From assembly GCA_010093685.1 (NCBI GenBank), contig MU006218.1:1089766-1153765 (forward strand): DNA of 64,000 nt, written 5' to 3'. Source of the DNA: Ophiobolus disseminans. Lineage: Eukaryota; Ascomycota; Dothideomycetes; Pleosporales; Phaeosphaeriaceae. Position 1 is the first letter of the stretch. Each line of letters starts with the position of its first letter. The position numbers and the translations under genes are program-made. Of the stretch, positions 33,458 through 44,564 are shown piece after piece. Below the pieces are notes generated by a model, which saw only the letters and a program-made list of their open reading frames with translations, ran no database searches and was not told where the DNA came from.

Positions 33458-35252
33458 GATGGTGAGTTGGAGCTGGGTGGGGTAGTCTTGCTTATAGAAG
33501 TTATGCGGGGACCTTGAAGTTGTGGAAGGAACGACTGTAAGCGAGAGTGGGCGAGTGCTCCTGGTGCTATTGTTGTTGACAAACAAAGTGGTCCAGTCAA
33601 GGCAGTCGCGGGAACAAGTTGAGTGAATGTAGGTATGGAAGTGTCCACAGAGAAATCAAATGAGTGTGCTGACTGCAATTCGAAAGGAGTGTCGCGGAAA
33701 ACGAGCGATGAGACTGAGGGATTCGTTAGCAGTTGCCTCCAGCGCGTTGGCCATACTCGCACTCTAGTCTCCCCGCTATAAAAGCGTTTGTAACGTTGGG
33801 AGATTGACTGACGTAGCCAATTGACTGCAAGGAGTTTTGTGTTGGGCCAATGGGAGTCGCGCAGTTTGATGAGGCATTGTGTCACCGTGACACGAACAGA
33901 CACGATGCAAGTCACTTACAGAGTGAAGAAGAAAATGAACCACAGACTGGAGAGCACAATGCTGGCGAAATGTTTGCAGATGAGTCGATAATCGCCCGTC
34001 CTTCAAGTAATCTGTCGCGACAAAGGGCTTGGTCGCTGGCCCAAGACAATGCGACACTAAAATAAAGTGTACAATGAGACAAAGCAATATCTGGGCTCAA
34101 AGAGAATGGGCCACACTGCCAATGTCAGCCATCAGCAGGTGGCATTGTTCCTGGTGATCTTTGGGTGAGAGGCCGTGCGAGATGTGTTACGCTATCAATC
34201 TGCGACAGGCTGTTCTGATATCGAATACGCGAAGTTTATACAGCTACGATGTGTAGCACACACCGAAGATGTTCCCGGTAATAGTACCAAACGACGGATA
34301 CCGGCTGTAGATTTCCCGGTAGCCCGAGTGAGCGTGCAAGGGAAAGCCTGCTGTAATAGAGGACAGCATCTTGAAAGGTGTTAAGATAGAGAGCGAAAGA
34401 GTGCATCGGACTGGGGGAAGGAACCACATTACGGGTCCGCGCTGTTCTATGTTGTCTAGTCTCTTGCCGTAGATCCGTAGGCTTCCATTGACGCGATTTT
34501 AATTCTACGTGGCATACTCCAGATCCATTTGCGCCTTATTGAGAGAGCCGTAAGATGTTGCACATCCAGTTGTTGATGACAGGGTGGTGTGTTCGAGAAC
34601 AGGATGACGGCACCCAAGGAGACAACTCCAGGAAAGGACGATTTTATGACATAGACAATTCTGTTCAGCAAGACGTGATGACACTTCCAGGAAATAGAGA
34701 CAAGAAGTACCAAGTAGAGCGAGTCGGCTGTGAACACACCTACAGCGCCATGGATGAATTAGGAGTGTTTTCGCCTCCAACGTTCGCTTGTTCGCAACTC
34801 TTACCGCTGACCGCACATGGCTGCTGACAACATTTCGTCCCATTCTGGGCCTTCCCAATTCGTACCTTCTGTCAACATGTGACGCTTGGCTTTCAACTCG
34901 TCCTGGCTGGAATTTGTTGCATGCTGCTGATGGCCGTGGGTAAGAACCAGCGGGCTCGTGAAGATCCGCCTCCTCCGCGGACACCTTCCTAGCTTGGACG
35001 CAGCCGAGGCATCTGTCGCTCTCCACCGCGCGCAGGTACGCAGACATGCATGTGCACCTCTGTGTGCTAAACCACATGGCGCATTTAGACGGGCTTGGAT
35101 CCTGGGCGAACGATGTACTTAAACGTGTGCTCGTGCAAACGCAAGATCCGGTGCAACCGGTCGACGAATCTCGCATCTTTGCCCCGCGAGATCTTGTACC
35201 TACACCACAACATCACTGAACCACAAAGAAAGAAACGGAAAACTCAGTCAAG
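33458..35252. other. Gene-free region
   Basis: About 1.8 kb. A TATAAAA on the plus strand at 33777-33783 has no convincing gene after it. A 223-codon minus-strand frame (34505-35176) is present but has no family resemblance and no ATG-led conserved start. The right end is the promoter of the lipocalin-like gene. Confidence 0.4.
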
Positions 35253-35960
35253 ATGGCAGCTCCTCCCAGCGTCGATATCAAGACCTTACAGGGTAAATGG
35301 GTGATGGTAAGACCTCCACTTCACCAATAGGGGTCACCGCTCGAGCGAACAGCCGTTTTTGACGTCATGCATCACGTATCTCTAGTACGGTATACTGACC
35401 ATGTACAGAACAAAACCCTGTCTGATTCTCCTGACCCAGTTCTTGCTCTGCAAGGAGTCGGCTGGTTGACCCGCAAAGCCATCGGTCTAGCGACAGTCAC
35501 TCAGCACCTCAAGCAATCGCCCACTACTGGCGAAGATGGCAAGCCCACCACGCAGATCGACATCGAGCAGAATGCTACTGGTGGCTTGAAGGGAAGCAGC
35601 GAGCACCGTACGTTGGATTGGCACTTCCGCGGACACAGCGACTGGCTCTTCGGCACCCTTCAAGGCAAGACACGCTACAACACGTTGAAGGCTGTTGTAG
35701 AGGAGAGCAAGGGGCAAGTTCATGTCGAGGAAGACGCCAAATTCCTGGCCGAAGGGTGGCTGAAAGAAACGGAAGAGGGTGATATTGTCGAAAGCTTCGT
35801 CGACAATGACGGTGCGAAGTGGACTGGGTGGCAGGTTTGGGGCTTTGCAGAGATCAACGGCGAGAGGAGGTTCACAAGGAGGTTTGCAATTAGGAGGAAG
35901 AATAAGGACGAGGTCGTAAGGATCAGATTGACCTACGACTGGGCTGGTGAGATTGTTTAG
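35253..35960 (+). CDS. Conserved lipocalin/FABP-like small protein
   Basis: Exons 35253-35306 and 35409-35960 (102-bp intron) give 201 residues. The protein starts MAAPPSVDIKTLQGKWVMNK. The GKW near the N-terminus, followed by alternating strands (RRFTRRFAIRRKNKDE, VVRIRLTYDWAG), suggests a single beta-barrel domain of lipocalin or fatty-acid-binding type. I recall similar hypothetical proteins in ascomycetes but no established function. There is no signal peptide or membrane segment, so it should be cytosolic. A second possible acceptor within the intron (CTCTAG) would change the frame and is rejected. Confidence 0.7.
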
Positions 35961-36374
35961 GGGACAACAAGCCCGTCGCGATGATGTGTTCAAACTGTTC
36001 CTTGCGTTACACTGCACATGTACAAGCTCGTATGCAAAGCGCAGGCCTTTGACCGAATGCGCAAAGTACTTACTGTCTCGTCAAAGACATCTCGCCCTCG
36101 CGTCTTACCACGGTCACAGATGCTGCACTCTCTCGTACGTACTACACTCGTCCCTCCCCCTTTGGCCACAAACTGCTTTACCCGGAGTGGCACACCCGCC
36201 CGCAAATCTACCAAGATTTGGTTCCCACCCATGTACAGATCAGCCTACATCAAGCAACCCAGTCCTGCAAGACTTGAAAGCACCGAATATACCCTTTTAC
36301 AACAGCACGCCACCAGTCCACGACCGCACGCAACCCTTTCTCAACTTACCCTAAGCGATCGACAACTTGCGGCC
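35961..36374. other. Probable 5' leader of single-pass membrane gene
   Basis: About 410 bp. The downstream frame stays open here back to an ATG at 36018, but the translated composition is not protein-like, so I treat it as promoter and leader. Confidence 0.4.
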
Positions 36375-36872
36375 ATGGCTGGCATCAACGTGCATGATCT
36401 GTTCCTCGCACTCATCGTTCTGACGTGCATCATACTTGTACTCTTACTCATTTTGCTGCTCAACCATTGCATCAAGCGGCACACCAAAAATATAGCCCCA
36501 ACCCAATCGCGCGATGTCGAAACCGGGTGCAAAACACCCGTTCAGCAGCAACATCCGTCATATCCCGCTCGTCCGAAGATTCAGCGTGAACACTACAGCG
36601 AACAACAGCGTCTACCGCGTCTGACAACAATCACGCCGGCTGTTGAGCTTCTGCCAGAGATCAGGACGAGCAGTGAGCGCGCGGACGATTGGCTAGAGAG
36701 GAGGGATAGTCGCATGATGGATGGCGATGGAGGGAAGGTTCCTAAGACGTACAAAGTGCTTGGACTGAAGAATGAGGGTGCTTTGAGATGGGATTGGCGG
36801 GGTGAAAAGGTGTATGGAGGTGGAGATGGTGGAAATGAGCAAGATACACCAACTGAGCCGTCAACTGGATGA
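36375..36872 (+). CDS. Small single-pass membrane protein
   Basis: 165 residues, unspliced. A strongly hydrophobic segment at residues 8-30 (LFLALIVLTCIILVLLLILL) follows a short N-terminus and is followed by HCIKRHTKN, so the long polar tail is probably cytoplasmic. The tail ends in a motif-like stretch (KTYKVLGLKNEGALRWDWRG) with low-complexity Gly after it. I recognise no family. Coding status rests on the clean start, TM design and length; an upstream in-frame ATG at 36018 would add 119 residues of unlikely composition. Confidence 0.5.
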   Translation: MAGINVHDLFLALIVLTCIILVLLLILLLNHCIKRHTKNIAPTQSRDVETGCKTPVQQQHPSYPARPKIQREHYSEQQRLPRLTTITPAVELLPEIRTSSERADDWLERRDSRMMDGDGGKVPKTYKVLGLKNEGALRWDWRGEKVYGGGDGGNEQDTPTEPSTG

Positions 36873-37364
36873 GAAAGATGAGAAGACCGGCAGGGAGGAT
36901 GAAGCTAGCGAGAAGAGAGAGGCTAAGGAATATCGGTTCGGTCTGTGAAACTCGGTCTATGGATCGGGAGTTGGCGAGAGGTGTTCGGACCTACGCGCAG
37001 TTCGCGCTACAATACGCCTACTGCAGGTCCTCACGCGCATCTGACGCAAGCGAACATGCACGCTGCTCGGCGTGCTAGCGCAGGATGAGAAGACAGTATC
37101 TACCAATGATATGCCTATGCCTACTTTCTGCAAGTCAATCCGGAGTGGGCATAGTGAGATGTGACTGTGCAACTACTCAGCCACTTATACCGTCTACAGC
37201 AGCTATACAAGTACGGCTATCGCAGCTGTACTCCTTTACACACTCAGGATGAAACAGGCTTGTGACTCAATTAATGTAAAGATATGATAGCTCGCGTAGT
37301 CCTCAAGATACTTAATCATATCGACCTGCCTTTCAGCTCGACAAACTGACCACATCTCTGCACC
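36873..37364. other. Intergenic
   Basis: About 490 bp between two small membrane-protein genes. Nothing recognised. Confidence 0.45.
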
Positions 37365-37940
37365 ATGCACGGTGAAAGCATCAAAGTCGATACGCGCACT
37401 GATTCCCCGTTCATGGTCAACCATTACCTGAGCGAGCATCCCATCCTCGAACATACCATCACGGAGCACACTACAATAACGGAAGCCTCTGTGACGCACA
37501 CGAGCCGTCCGTCTACGATTGGGGGTCTACCTCCAGAGAATGGCTCGAAATCGAAAGTAGTTCCTGTATTCTCCGTTTCCATATCCGGCGGCGCGATTCT
37601 GACAATCACAATCGTTGGCATTGCCGTCATTGTGCTAGCGTTCTACGGATCAAGATTCTATATTAGGCGGAGGAAGCGGCTTGCCGAAGAGAAGAGGATC
37701 GCCGCTAGAACCACAACAAGTCGAGCTGCCGGAACAAGAGCGAGGAACGCCGATGAGAAGCAGCTACCGGATCTTCCGAAGAGAACAAGGAAATATGAGG
37801 AGGCTGAGGTGTCGTTGAGTGCAGCTGTAGCTCCGAAAAATGCGACTTCGGGAGGGCAAGGTACCGAGTTTGTTAGAAATGGAAGTGAGGCTGAAAGCGG
37901 ATCACTACGGAAGTTGTTGGGCCCGGAAAGCAAACGCTGA
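37365..37940 (+). CDS. Single-pass membrane protein with Thr-rich ectodomain
   Basis: 191 residues, unspliced, ATG in the context CACCATGC. The first 65 residues are Thr/His/Glu-rich (TITEHTTITEASVTHTSRP) without a signal peptide. A membrane segment at about 72-95 (ISGGAILTITIVGIAVIVLAF) is followed by the basic stop-transfer RRRKRLAEEKR, and a 90-residue cytoplasmic tail contains KQLPDLPKR. The layout resembles fungal sensor-like membrane proteins, but no family is recognised. Like its left neighbour it is a short one-segment protein on the same strand; the two show no evident sequence similarity. Confidence 0.55.
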   Translation: MHGESIKVDTRTDSPFMVNHYLSEHPILEHTITEHTTITEASVTHTSRPSTIGGLPPENGSKSKVVPVFSVSISGGAILTITIVGIAVIVLAFYGSRFYIRRRKRLAEEKRIAARTTTSRAAGTRARNADEKQLPDLPKRTRKYEEAEVSLSAAVAPKNATSGGQGTEFVRNGSEAESGSLRKLLGPESKR

Positions 37941-38605
37941 GGCGATCTTCACTGTTGCGTTATGAGGCTGGAGTTCATTATAGGAGTTATCAGGGCGTTT
38001 TTTATGTGTGCCAGTGGATCTTTAGTGTTGTCGCTTGCAGAAATGAAGTATTGTGATTAGTTTAGTATGATGAGAGAGTGGTGTCATTGTTGCAAACAGC
38101 CTTTCCTCAAAGGTAAAAGCCCAAACTCGATGGATCACAAACAGCCATACAGAGGTAGTGTTCTGACGCGTCATGTGAGGGCCATGTAGTAGATTCGCCC
38201 GTTTCAAAAGGCAAGTAATAAGGAGCGTAGAGAACGGCGTGCTGATTGTACAGAGACTGCATCACGTAAGCAGCTGGGGTTCAAACATGGACAAGCGGAG
38301 GGAAAGACGTTGTGACAGGAACGTGGCGAGGCGAACGGTTGCACTAGCGTGAGCACGGACGCCCTGATCCATGTACCGAATTTCACGGTAAACAAGAGCT
38401 TGTTGTGCACCAGCCGCACCCCCAAGTTGCTTTCTTATTATCTTCTTGCTCAGCGTCGACCGCAGCCGGAAGCCTGTAAGCACCCAGCTGTTCCGCCTAC
38501 GCCTTCACCACCACCATCTGCCAGGCAAGTTGCTGCCTGCCCCGCCGCCGAACCACCCCACTGCACGAGCACACGAGCTCCTCCCTCGCTTCACCCAAAC
38601 TCAAT
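37941..38605. promoter_or_regulatory. Region upstream of CKS1
   Basis: About 665 bp. An exact ACGCGT occurs at 38166-38171, the MBF-type cell-cycle box, but 435 bp from the CKS1 start, so its relevance is weak. The last 120 bp are C-rich leader sequence. Confidence 0.3.
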
Positions 38606-39109
38606 ATGACTGCCGATATGGAGATAGACTTCACACGTCGCAACAAGAAGCCGCGCCCGCTATCGGAGCATGAGAAGGAAAAGCTGGACGAATTCGTGGA
38701 CGCGATCCACTATTCGGCAAGGTGGGATTCCAGCTGCGAGGTCGCCCGACGCGTCCTATACTGACAGCTGCATAGATACCAAGACGACATATATGAGTAC
38801 CGTCACGTGCAGCTCCCTAAGCAGATGCTTAAAGCAATCCCCAAGGACTACTTTGACGGCGCGCGAGGCACGTTGAAGCTGCTGTGGGAGGAGGAGTGGA
38901 GAGCCCTCGGAATCACACAGGTACCACTTCACCTTTATGTCTGAAGATCGCGTGAGCTGACTCAGATGACAGAGCCTAGGCTGGGAACACTACGAAGTCC
39001 ATGAGCCAGAACCGCATATTCTGCTCTTCAAGTACGTCTCACGCAAATCTACACAAAGAATGCTAACAAGTACAGGCGCCCGATCAACTACCAACCCCCG
39101 ATGCATTGA
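38606..39109 (+). CDS. CKS1: Cks1/Suc1 cyclin-dependent kinase regulatory subunit
   Basis: Small adaptor that binds CDK1 and directs multisite phosphorylation. Four exons: 38606-38721, 38776-38920, 38973-39031 and 39076-39109, giving 117 residues. The full Cks fold is present: IHYSARYQDDIYEYRHVQLP, the anion-site residues around YRHV and SLGWEHYEVHEPEPHILLFK, and the C-terminal RPINY. The HEPEPHILLF loop is the hinge and CDK-contact region of the family. The last two exons are very short (59 and 34 nt), and the introns are 44-54 bp. Length matches S. pombe Suc1 (113). Confidence 0.95.
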
Positions 39110-39629
39110 TGCGATCGCGGTATCCACGTCAGATGACCACTTCCTGGCGATACCACCCAGCGAACATTGCGCCCGCCGAATCAGGATACGACCCCCTTCT
39201 TGCGGCGATACCTCCCAACTTCTCTGTCTATTTTGAGCGAGACACGTTAGATATAATGACGATATGATAATGGGGAGACGAACAACTCGCTGGCATCTGA
39301 GCCGCACGGCTTGTCCGATTATTCCACATGATAACGCCCATAAGAAGGAGTTGGATGGCAAAATTTGTACATATGACTATCTTGGGCTACGGGGAGTTAC
39401 TAGGCACGAAATATCACGTTTTAGGCTGACATGCCTTTCACGTAGCGAACTACCATGCACGAGCTTCTGAGTGAGATCACGCGCGTCGGTGCCAACCTCG
39501 ACTTCAACACTGCTAGCAGTTTAACGCAAGGGAATCTTCACAGCTTCTGACGAGACACAGCCCATACCATTAGCTAGCTCGAAGTATACGGGAGGTCGTA
39601 GTATGATGGTCCGGGTACCTGAAGCTCGT
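39110..39629. other. Convergent 3' region
   Basis: About 520 bp between CKS1 and the HET gene. No gene seen. Confidence 0.5.
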
Positions 39630-41528
39630 CTAGATAATTTCGACAGTCTGCGTCACTCGACCCTCGGTGTCAACATCATCGGTACCCTGGCCAAAGAAGT
39701 CGCAAGACCCGACCAATCTGTACCTTTTCCCCAACCATGGGTCCTCTTTGTTTACAAGCATAGGCCGGAGCACGAACACAGTCTTTGATCCTGCAAACGC
39801 CCATATCTCATCACCTTGCTGCACATCACTCGCACATTTGCCGACGCTTCCTTGGTCGGTTGAGAAAAGCACATATCTTTGGTGCAGAGAGCTTGAGTCA
39901 AGATTGTGATGTTGTTGGTCGATGACAGTTCTGGTTTTGCGTCGCTTCCCGCCCTTTTTATCTTCCTCGTAGATGTTGCTCGCGAGAAAGCTCAAGAGCA
40001 CTGGGTCGTTTTCAACCATATCAGAGGTAGAGCTCCTTGGTAGGCATGTGGTGATGTATTCTCCTAGGTAATTGCCACGGAGGCGAAGGATTTTGGGTTC
40101 ACTTGGATTGTCTCCATTGGGGTCTTTGTGTTCATCTACGCTCGTTCTCTGGACGGGGAGTCTTAAAGGCTGACTGAAGTCCAAGCTCCACGAGGGTAGT
40201 TCGTGTTCATTTTGCTGGCTTGTTCCTACAGCAGCACAGAGTAGGCTAGCGGAATTACCGTTTCGCAAGAGGAGTTTGGTGACCGAAGGATAGAGTTCGG
40301 GGATGGAGATATCGTAGTCTGGTTGTAGTAATTCTTGCTCGTTACCCGGGAGAAGGCTTCGTAGCCCATAAACATGGTCGTGTGCAACACTTGCACGCCT
40401 ATGGCTTGCGATCTGGAGGGCTCGCAACATTGGCATGCTGCCTGCGTAGCGCAGTTTCCACATTGAGAGGAATTCGTCTCTCAACATGCATATCTCCTGG
40501 GCGCGGTCGACCCCTTTACCCACTTCTGGCGACCAGCCGACTCTGCGCGGTTCAGAATGGAGTTTTTCTTTCCACCAGTCCGAAATGGCTTGTCCAAGCG
40601 ATGGCATGTCATCTCTCCAGTCTTGTACAATTGTGTCAAGAGAGAGAAGAGGAACTTGGTGTCTGCCAAAGACACAAATCGGATCCTTTTGTGACAGCGC
40701 AATTTCTTGCACAATCCACACTCTCGACCAATAGTCATGGGTGACCAGCCAAGTGAGCATAGCCGTGGCCAGCTCTTGATTCTGCCTACCCGCATTGTCG
40801 AGCTCGTCCTCAACGCTACGGCCCCTCATCAGTCGAAACGCGTCAAAGACGTGATTTGCACCAAGCCTTGACTGGCGAGATCGACGGAACATGAGATGAT
40901 GCCACAGGACCCTCCGTATACCGCGCATCAGGCGTTTCAACACGTGTGCGTCTCCTGGGAGGTGATGAGCCGGCGACCAAGTACCGTCAGCCCACCTTTC
41001 ATGTGGACTACCAAGTGAAACCCAAGTCTGTCGGCCTTGCTTATAGATTCTGCCCATCAACTCCACCTGCTTGCTCTTTTCTGGGTTGTTCGTTTGATCA
41101 ATGCACAGTGCGTCAGCCCATATGGTGACAGTCTTGAACGTGTGGCGAAGTGCTCGGAGAGCTTCGAATAGATTCGCCGAGACATTGATGGTTTGCTTGT
41201 TGACGTTTATTGCTCTTGGGTCCGTTGAACTTCCCCATGTGTAGGACAAGGTGTCGTATCTGGGTCTCAGCAATCGGTCGAGAGACACTACTTTCAGCCT
41301 GCACGATATGTCATCATCCCATCGTCCTTGTTCGATTTCGATGACGCGAATCTCGTTTTTGGCATGGTTAAGCTTTCCATAGATGCTTGACATTGCTGAA
41401 TGATACAGCCGGAGTTTTCGCGAGAATGGAAAGACTTCGCCAGTAGGATGGTGGTGGTGCCGCTGAGACGTTCCATACAGGGCATGGCTCTGTTTAACTA
41501 CGCTAAGAGCAGACCCTCTGGTTAACAT
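39630..41528 (-). CDS. HET domain (heterokaryon incompatibility) protein
   Basis: Single exon, 632 residues from ATG 41528; a second good start at 41393 (MSSIYGKL) would give 587 and better matches usual HET proteins. The HET domain is intact: YDTLSYTWG at 91-99, then ALRHTFKTVTIWADALCIDQ and the VELMGRIYKQGRQTWVSLG block. The remaining 400 residues are the variable C-terminal part common to the family (YWSRVWIVQEIALSQK, AHDHVYGLRSLL). HET proteins mediate allorecognition cell death when partner alleles differ, and the HET domain is thought to be TIR-like. No partner of known type (NLR, HET-s-like) is adjacent; the STAND-N/CorA protein 8.5 kb away is the nearest candidate. Confidence 0.88.
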   Translation of the reverse strand: MLTRGSALSVVKQSHALYGTSQRHHHHPTGEVFPFSRKLRLYHSAMSSIYGKLNHAKNEIRVIEIEQGRWDDDISCRLKVVSLDRLLRPRYDTLSYTWGSSTDPRAINVNKQTINVSANLFEALRALRHTFKTVTIWADALCIDQTNNPEKSKQVELMGRIYKQGRQTWVSLGSPHERWADGTWSPAHHLPGDAHVLKRLMRGIRRVLWHHLMFRRSRQSRLGANHVFDAFRLMRGRSVEDELDNAGRQNQELATAMLTWLVTHDYWSRVWIVQEIALSQKDPICVFGRHQVPLLSLDTIVQDWRDDMPSLGQAISDWWKEKLHSEPRRVGWSPEVGKGVDRAQEICMLRDEFLSMWKLRYAGSMPMLRALQIASHRRASVAHDHVYGLRSLLPGNEQELLQPDYDISIPELYPSVTKLLLRNGNSASLLCAAVGTSQQNEHELPSWSLDFSQPLRLPVQRTSVDEHKDPNGDNPSEPKILRLRGNYLGEYITTCLPRSSTSDMVENDPVLLSFLASNIYEEDKKGGKRRKTRTVIDQQHHNLDSSSLHQRYVLFSTDQGSVGKCASDVQQGDEIWAFAGSKTVFVLRPMLVNKEDPWLGKRYRLVGSCDFFGQGTDDVDTEGRVTQTVEII

Positions 41529-42106
41529 TACCCAGGTATGACTTTGCTTTTCAGCGCTACTCAACAGAGGCAATGATAAATACCTGTCTTTGTCGATCAG
41601 CAGGAAATGAAATGGAAGGCTGAAGCCCTAGGTGGGGTGAGCCTACGGTAAGCACTTTAAACCTAGTGCGCACTTGGTGAAACAATTCGCGCCGTGAAAA
41701 TGATGGCGAAAGTAGCAGATCGACAGCAGCGAGTGAGTTGAGGCCGCGAAAATAGGAAGATTACAAAATGCATGAGTACCTAGGGATTGGCGAAAAAGTA
41801 ATATAAGACTAGGAGTGGAGGAAATCAAAGAGGACAATTGCCTAAGTATATTAGATGAAGATGATGAAGATGAAGAAGCGAAGACAATGAAGGAAATGAG
41901 AGAGGAAATAGACTAAGAACTCGCGTAAACGGAAGCGATGGCGGAAGGATTGAGTCAGGGGGACTTGATAGAAATGCCAAAATGGTACGCTTAATGCGGA
42001 CTGATAAACCCTTGAAAGGACTCGGGAGTCTTCGGCAGAGGCACATTGTATGCGATGCGCGAAGGGGTAATATCTGCGTTCATTACATTGGCTAATCCAT
42101 TACATA
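41529..42106. other. Intergenic
   Basis: About 580 bp with a GATGAA-type degenerate short repeat near 41,852-41,885. No gene. Confidence 0.45.
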
Positions 42107-43367
42107 CTACGACTGGCTAGCATGCGTCACGGTGTGGACAACCTCCACCTTCCTTACAATCCCGCCATTGGGCTGCACAGGCTCCCTCTCCAGGGATGAC
42201 TTCACCTGTGTCACAAGCTGAGCTTCATCAGACCAAACATCAGATCCGCCTTGCTTCTTTGGCTTCCCTGTTCCCAAATGTGTGGGTCTGAGCGACGACA
42301 GCTTGTGCGTGTCAGACGCGCCGTATCGACCATTCCCATCGCGGGAAGAACCATGACTAACACGGTCCCTCAGGATGTTGAATTGAGCGACAAACGCTGG
42401 TAGACACGTGCAGATCAAACCAATGCCAGCCTCGGCGTTGCTATCACTCATTAGCTAGATTCGAAACAAAATACTTTACAGACCTACCCTGACATCACTA
42501 CTTGTACGAACAAGATTGTTATATCCTGCGATCGTCCTTTGGTCAATATCAGATTCAGACGCCACCCACTGAAAGCTGTTGCTAGGCCTCCAACAGCAAG
42601 CATACCTCCGACGCGGAGCTTCCTCATAATGGGAAGCTGTAGAGACCAAGTTAAAGGAAGAGGTAAGACAAGGATGATGGCATCAGTGACTGTACTGATG
42701 ATCGAGTCGCCGGTGATGATTGCCACTTGGTCCAAGCATTTGCTCTGGTCACCTTGCCAGTACGCCGCGATCGGCCAACAAATTCGAATCTTCAAGGCCA
42801 GGGAGATGATGTAGTACACTACGAGTAGTCCAGCAAGAGCATATATGCCTTGTATCCTCTTCTTGTACGGGGCGAAGATCCGGGCAATGAGTGTAAGAAG
42901 GCTGAGCTTGATGGCTAAGGTCATGGGTGCGTAGAAGATGGTTGAAGCATACGCAGTTTGGAGGAATCGTTGCGCTGTGTCTTCCGAGATATCCCACATA
43001 TGGTAGCCTCCTCCATGGATGCTCACTACTTCTGGTCAGCACCAACACGTTGCATGCTGGAACAGCGAAACTTACAAATGAATCCAGATATGCAATAACC
43101 GGTCATGAGAATCCAGGACGCAAGGGTCAGATCTGTTGAATGTTAGCAACACTCTGCGCAGTCAAAGCCCGGTTCATACTCACAATCATCGACGGCCAAG
43201 TCCAGACCAATGGTCCTGATCTTATGATACCCTCTAATCCATACAAACACCGTACAGAGTGTCAACGTGAGCGCTTGGGTGATGATGTTTATAGTTCGTA
43301 ATTCGTCCTTGGGATGATCGAGGTTGGATGTGTAGCCTGGAGGTGGCGTTGCAGCTGCTGTTGCCAT
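42107..43367 (-). CDS. Fungal rhodopsin-like (PTH11-type) integral membrane protein
   Basis: Multipass membrane protein of the fungal family often annotated as rhodopsin-domain or PTH11-like, a broad receptor-like group. Exons 43367-43184, 43132-43076, 43028-42488 and 42446-42107 give 373 residues; introns are 51, 47 and 41 bp. About seven hydrophobic segments are visible, for example INIITQALTLTLCTVFVWI, TLASWILMTGYCISGFIL and GIYALAGLLVVYYIISLAL. Family blocks include APMTLAIKLSLLTLIARIF, the TDAIILVLPLPLTWSLQL block and EAGIGLICTCLPAF. The cytoplasmic tail is polar. No CFEM domain precedes it. Ligand and function are unknown. The 41-bp last intron is short but restores both frame and the EAGIGLICTCLP block. 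Confidence 0.82.
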
Positions 43368-44564
43368 CCTGAAAGCACGCGCGGGTTCTGATCGAACCCA
43401 AAGTTCTCCACGTCGTAAGGTCGTGGAATGAATTCACGCAGGCGGCGGCTCACCACACGTCAAGCCCCTTCGACTCTACAGTTGTCCCCGAGAATGAGTC
43501 GTTAGCGTGTGTGGTTGCAAGGATTATAGGTTATCGGTGAGCGTAAAACAAGATCTGTAACTATTCGTGGAAGGATATTAGAGGTGGCTTAGGGGGCGTT
43601 CACTAATTATGTAGCTTGTTAGCCAGTCAGCCTCGGATTCTACGCTTATGTAGCTCTTGTGCGCTAACGACCCGTTCATAGGGAAATGGAGGAGGGATGT
43701 TAATGTATATGTTGGGATCTGCGGAAGCATGATGCATCAGGTGATCTTTGCCCATCTCAAATCCTGATTCAAATAACGGAGGTAAATTTCCGTGGCATCG
43801 TGTGTGAGTTGTCCGATGCACAATGTGCATGTTTCACGCTGCCGACATAAAGCCGTAATTGATATGTCGAACTGCGGCGCAGCAGTGCACGTTTAGCATC
43901 ACAGAACACTGTTGTATTCGCCTCACTCTCCGTGAGCACGCACGGGGTCTTGATTTGCGGCAGTGGTGCGGCTCAGTTTCACCCGCTATGTTCGTGCTTA
44001 AATGGAGACTGTGGAGTTAACAAATTAGCAAAAGCGGGTATCGAAGATTGTGGGCGATACCTGGGTACAACCCTTGCACAAAGGATTCGCTTGCGACGGA
44101 AGCCACCTTCTCCTGCATCCACAACTCTCTCCTTCCGCTTAAGGCCTGTAAAAGTAACGGATATCGCGGATCAAACCTGACTCAAGATTTGCAAACCCCT
44201 GGACCCTGTCGTTCGCAAACAAAATGATCAACGCCATCAATTTCGATGCAGTTAGCCACGGGTGCTGTTATCTACAACGACTTGAATAAGTACCAGAAAA
44301 CCAGAAAAGGGTTTAGACAGATTCCTTTCGAGTGAGGGGCGAGATTGAGAGCCATGTCGGAGCAACAACTAGATCAAGCACATTGCCAAACGAACCAGGT
44401 TCGGCTGGTTCCAGCATGTCGCCAAAATTCGCTATAATACCCACCCTCGCACGGTAGAAAGCTATGGGTAGGTATCTCGGCTATCCTTAGCGAAGGGTCG
44501 GAAAGCCTTAACATCTGTCCGCCCACGCGTGGCGACGGTTTCGCAAGTCCCCAACATTTTCGAT
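43368..44564. other. Divergent intergenic region
   Basis: About 1.2 kb between the divergent rhodopsin-like and OYE genes, holding both promoters. Only short ORFs, none recognised. Confidence 0.45.

Noticed and set aside
34505..35176. 223-codon minus-strand open frame
   Set aside because: No recognisable motif, Cys/Ser/Arg-rich composition typical of an antisense frame, and no supporting splice sites or neighbours.
36018..36374. 119-residue N-terminal extension of the single-pass membrane protein
   Set aside because: Frame is open but the composition is leader-like and would put the membrane helix in mid-protein without reason.
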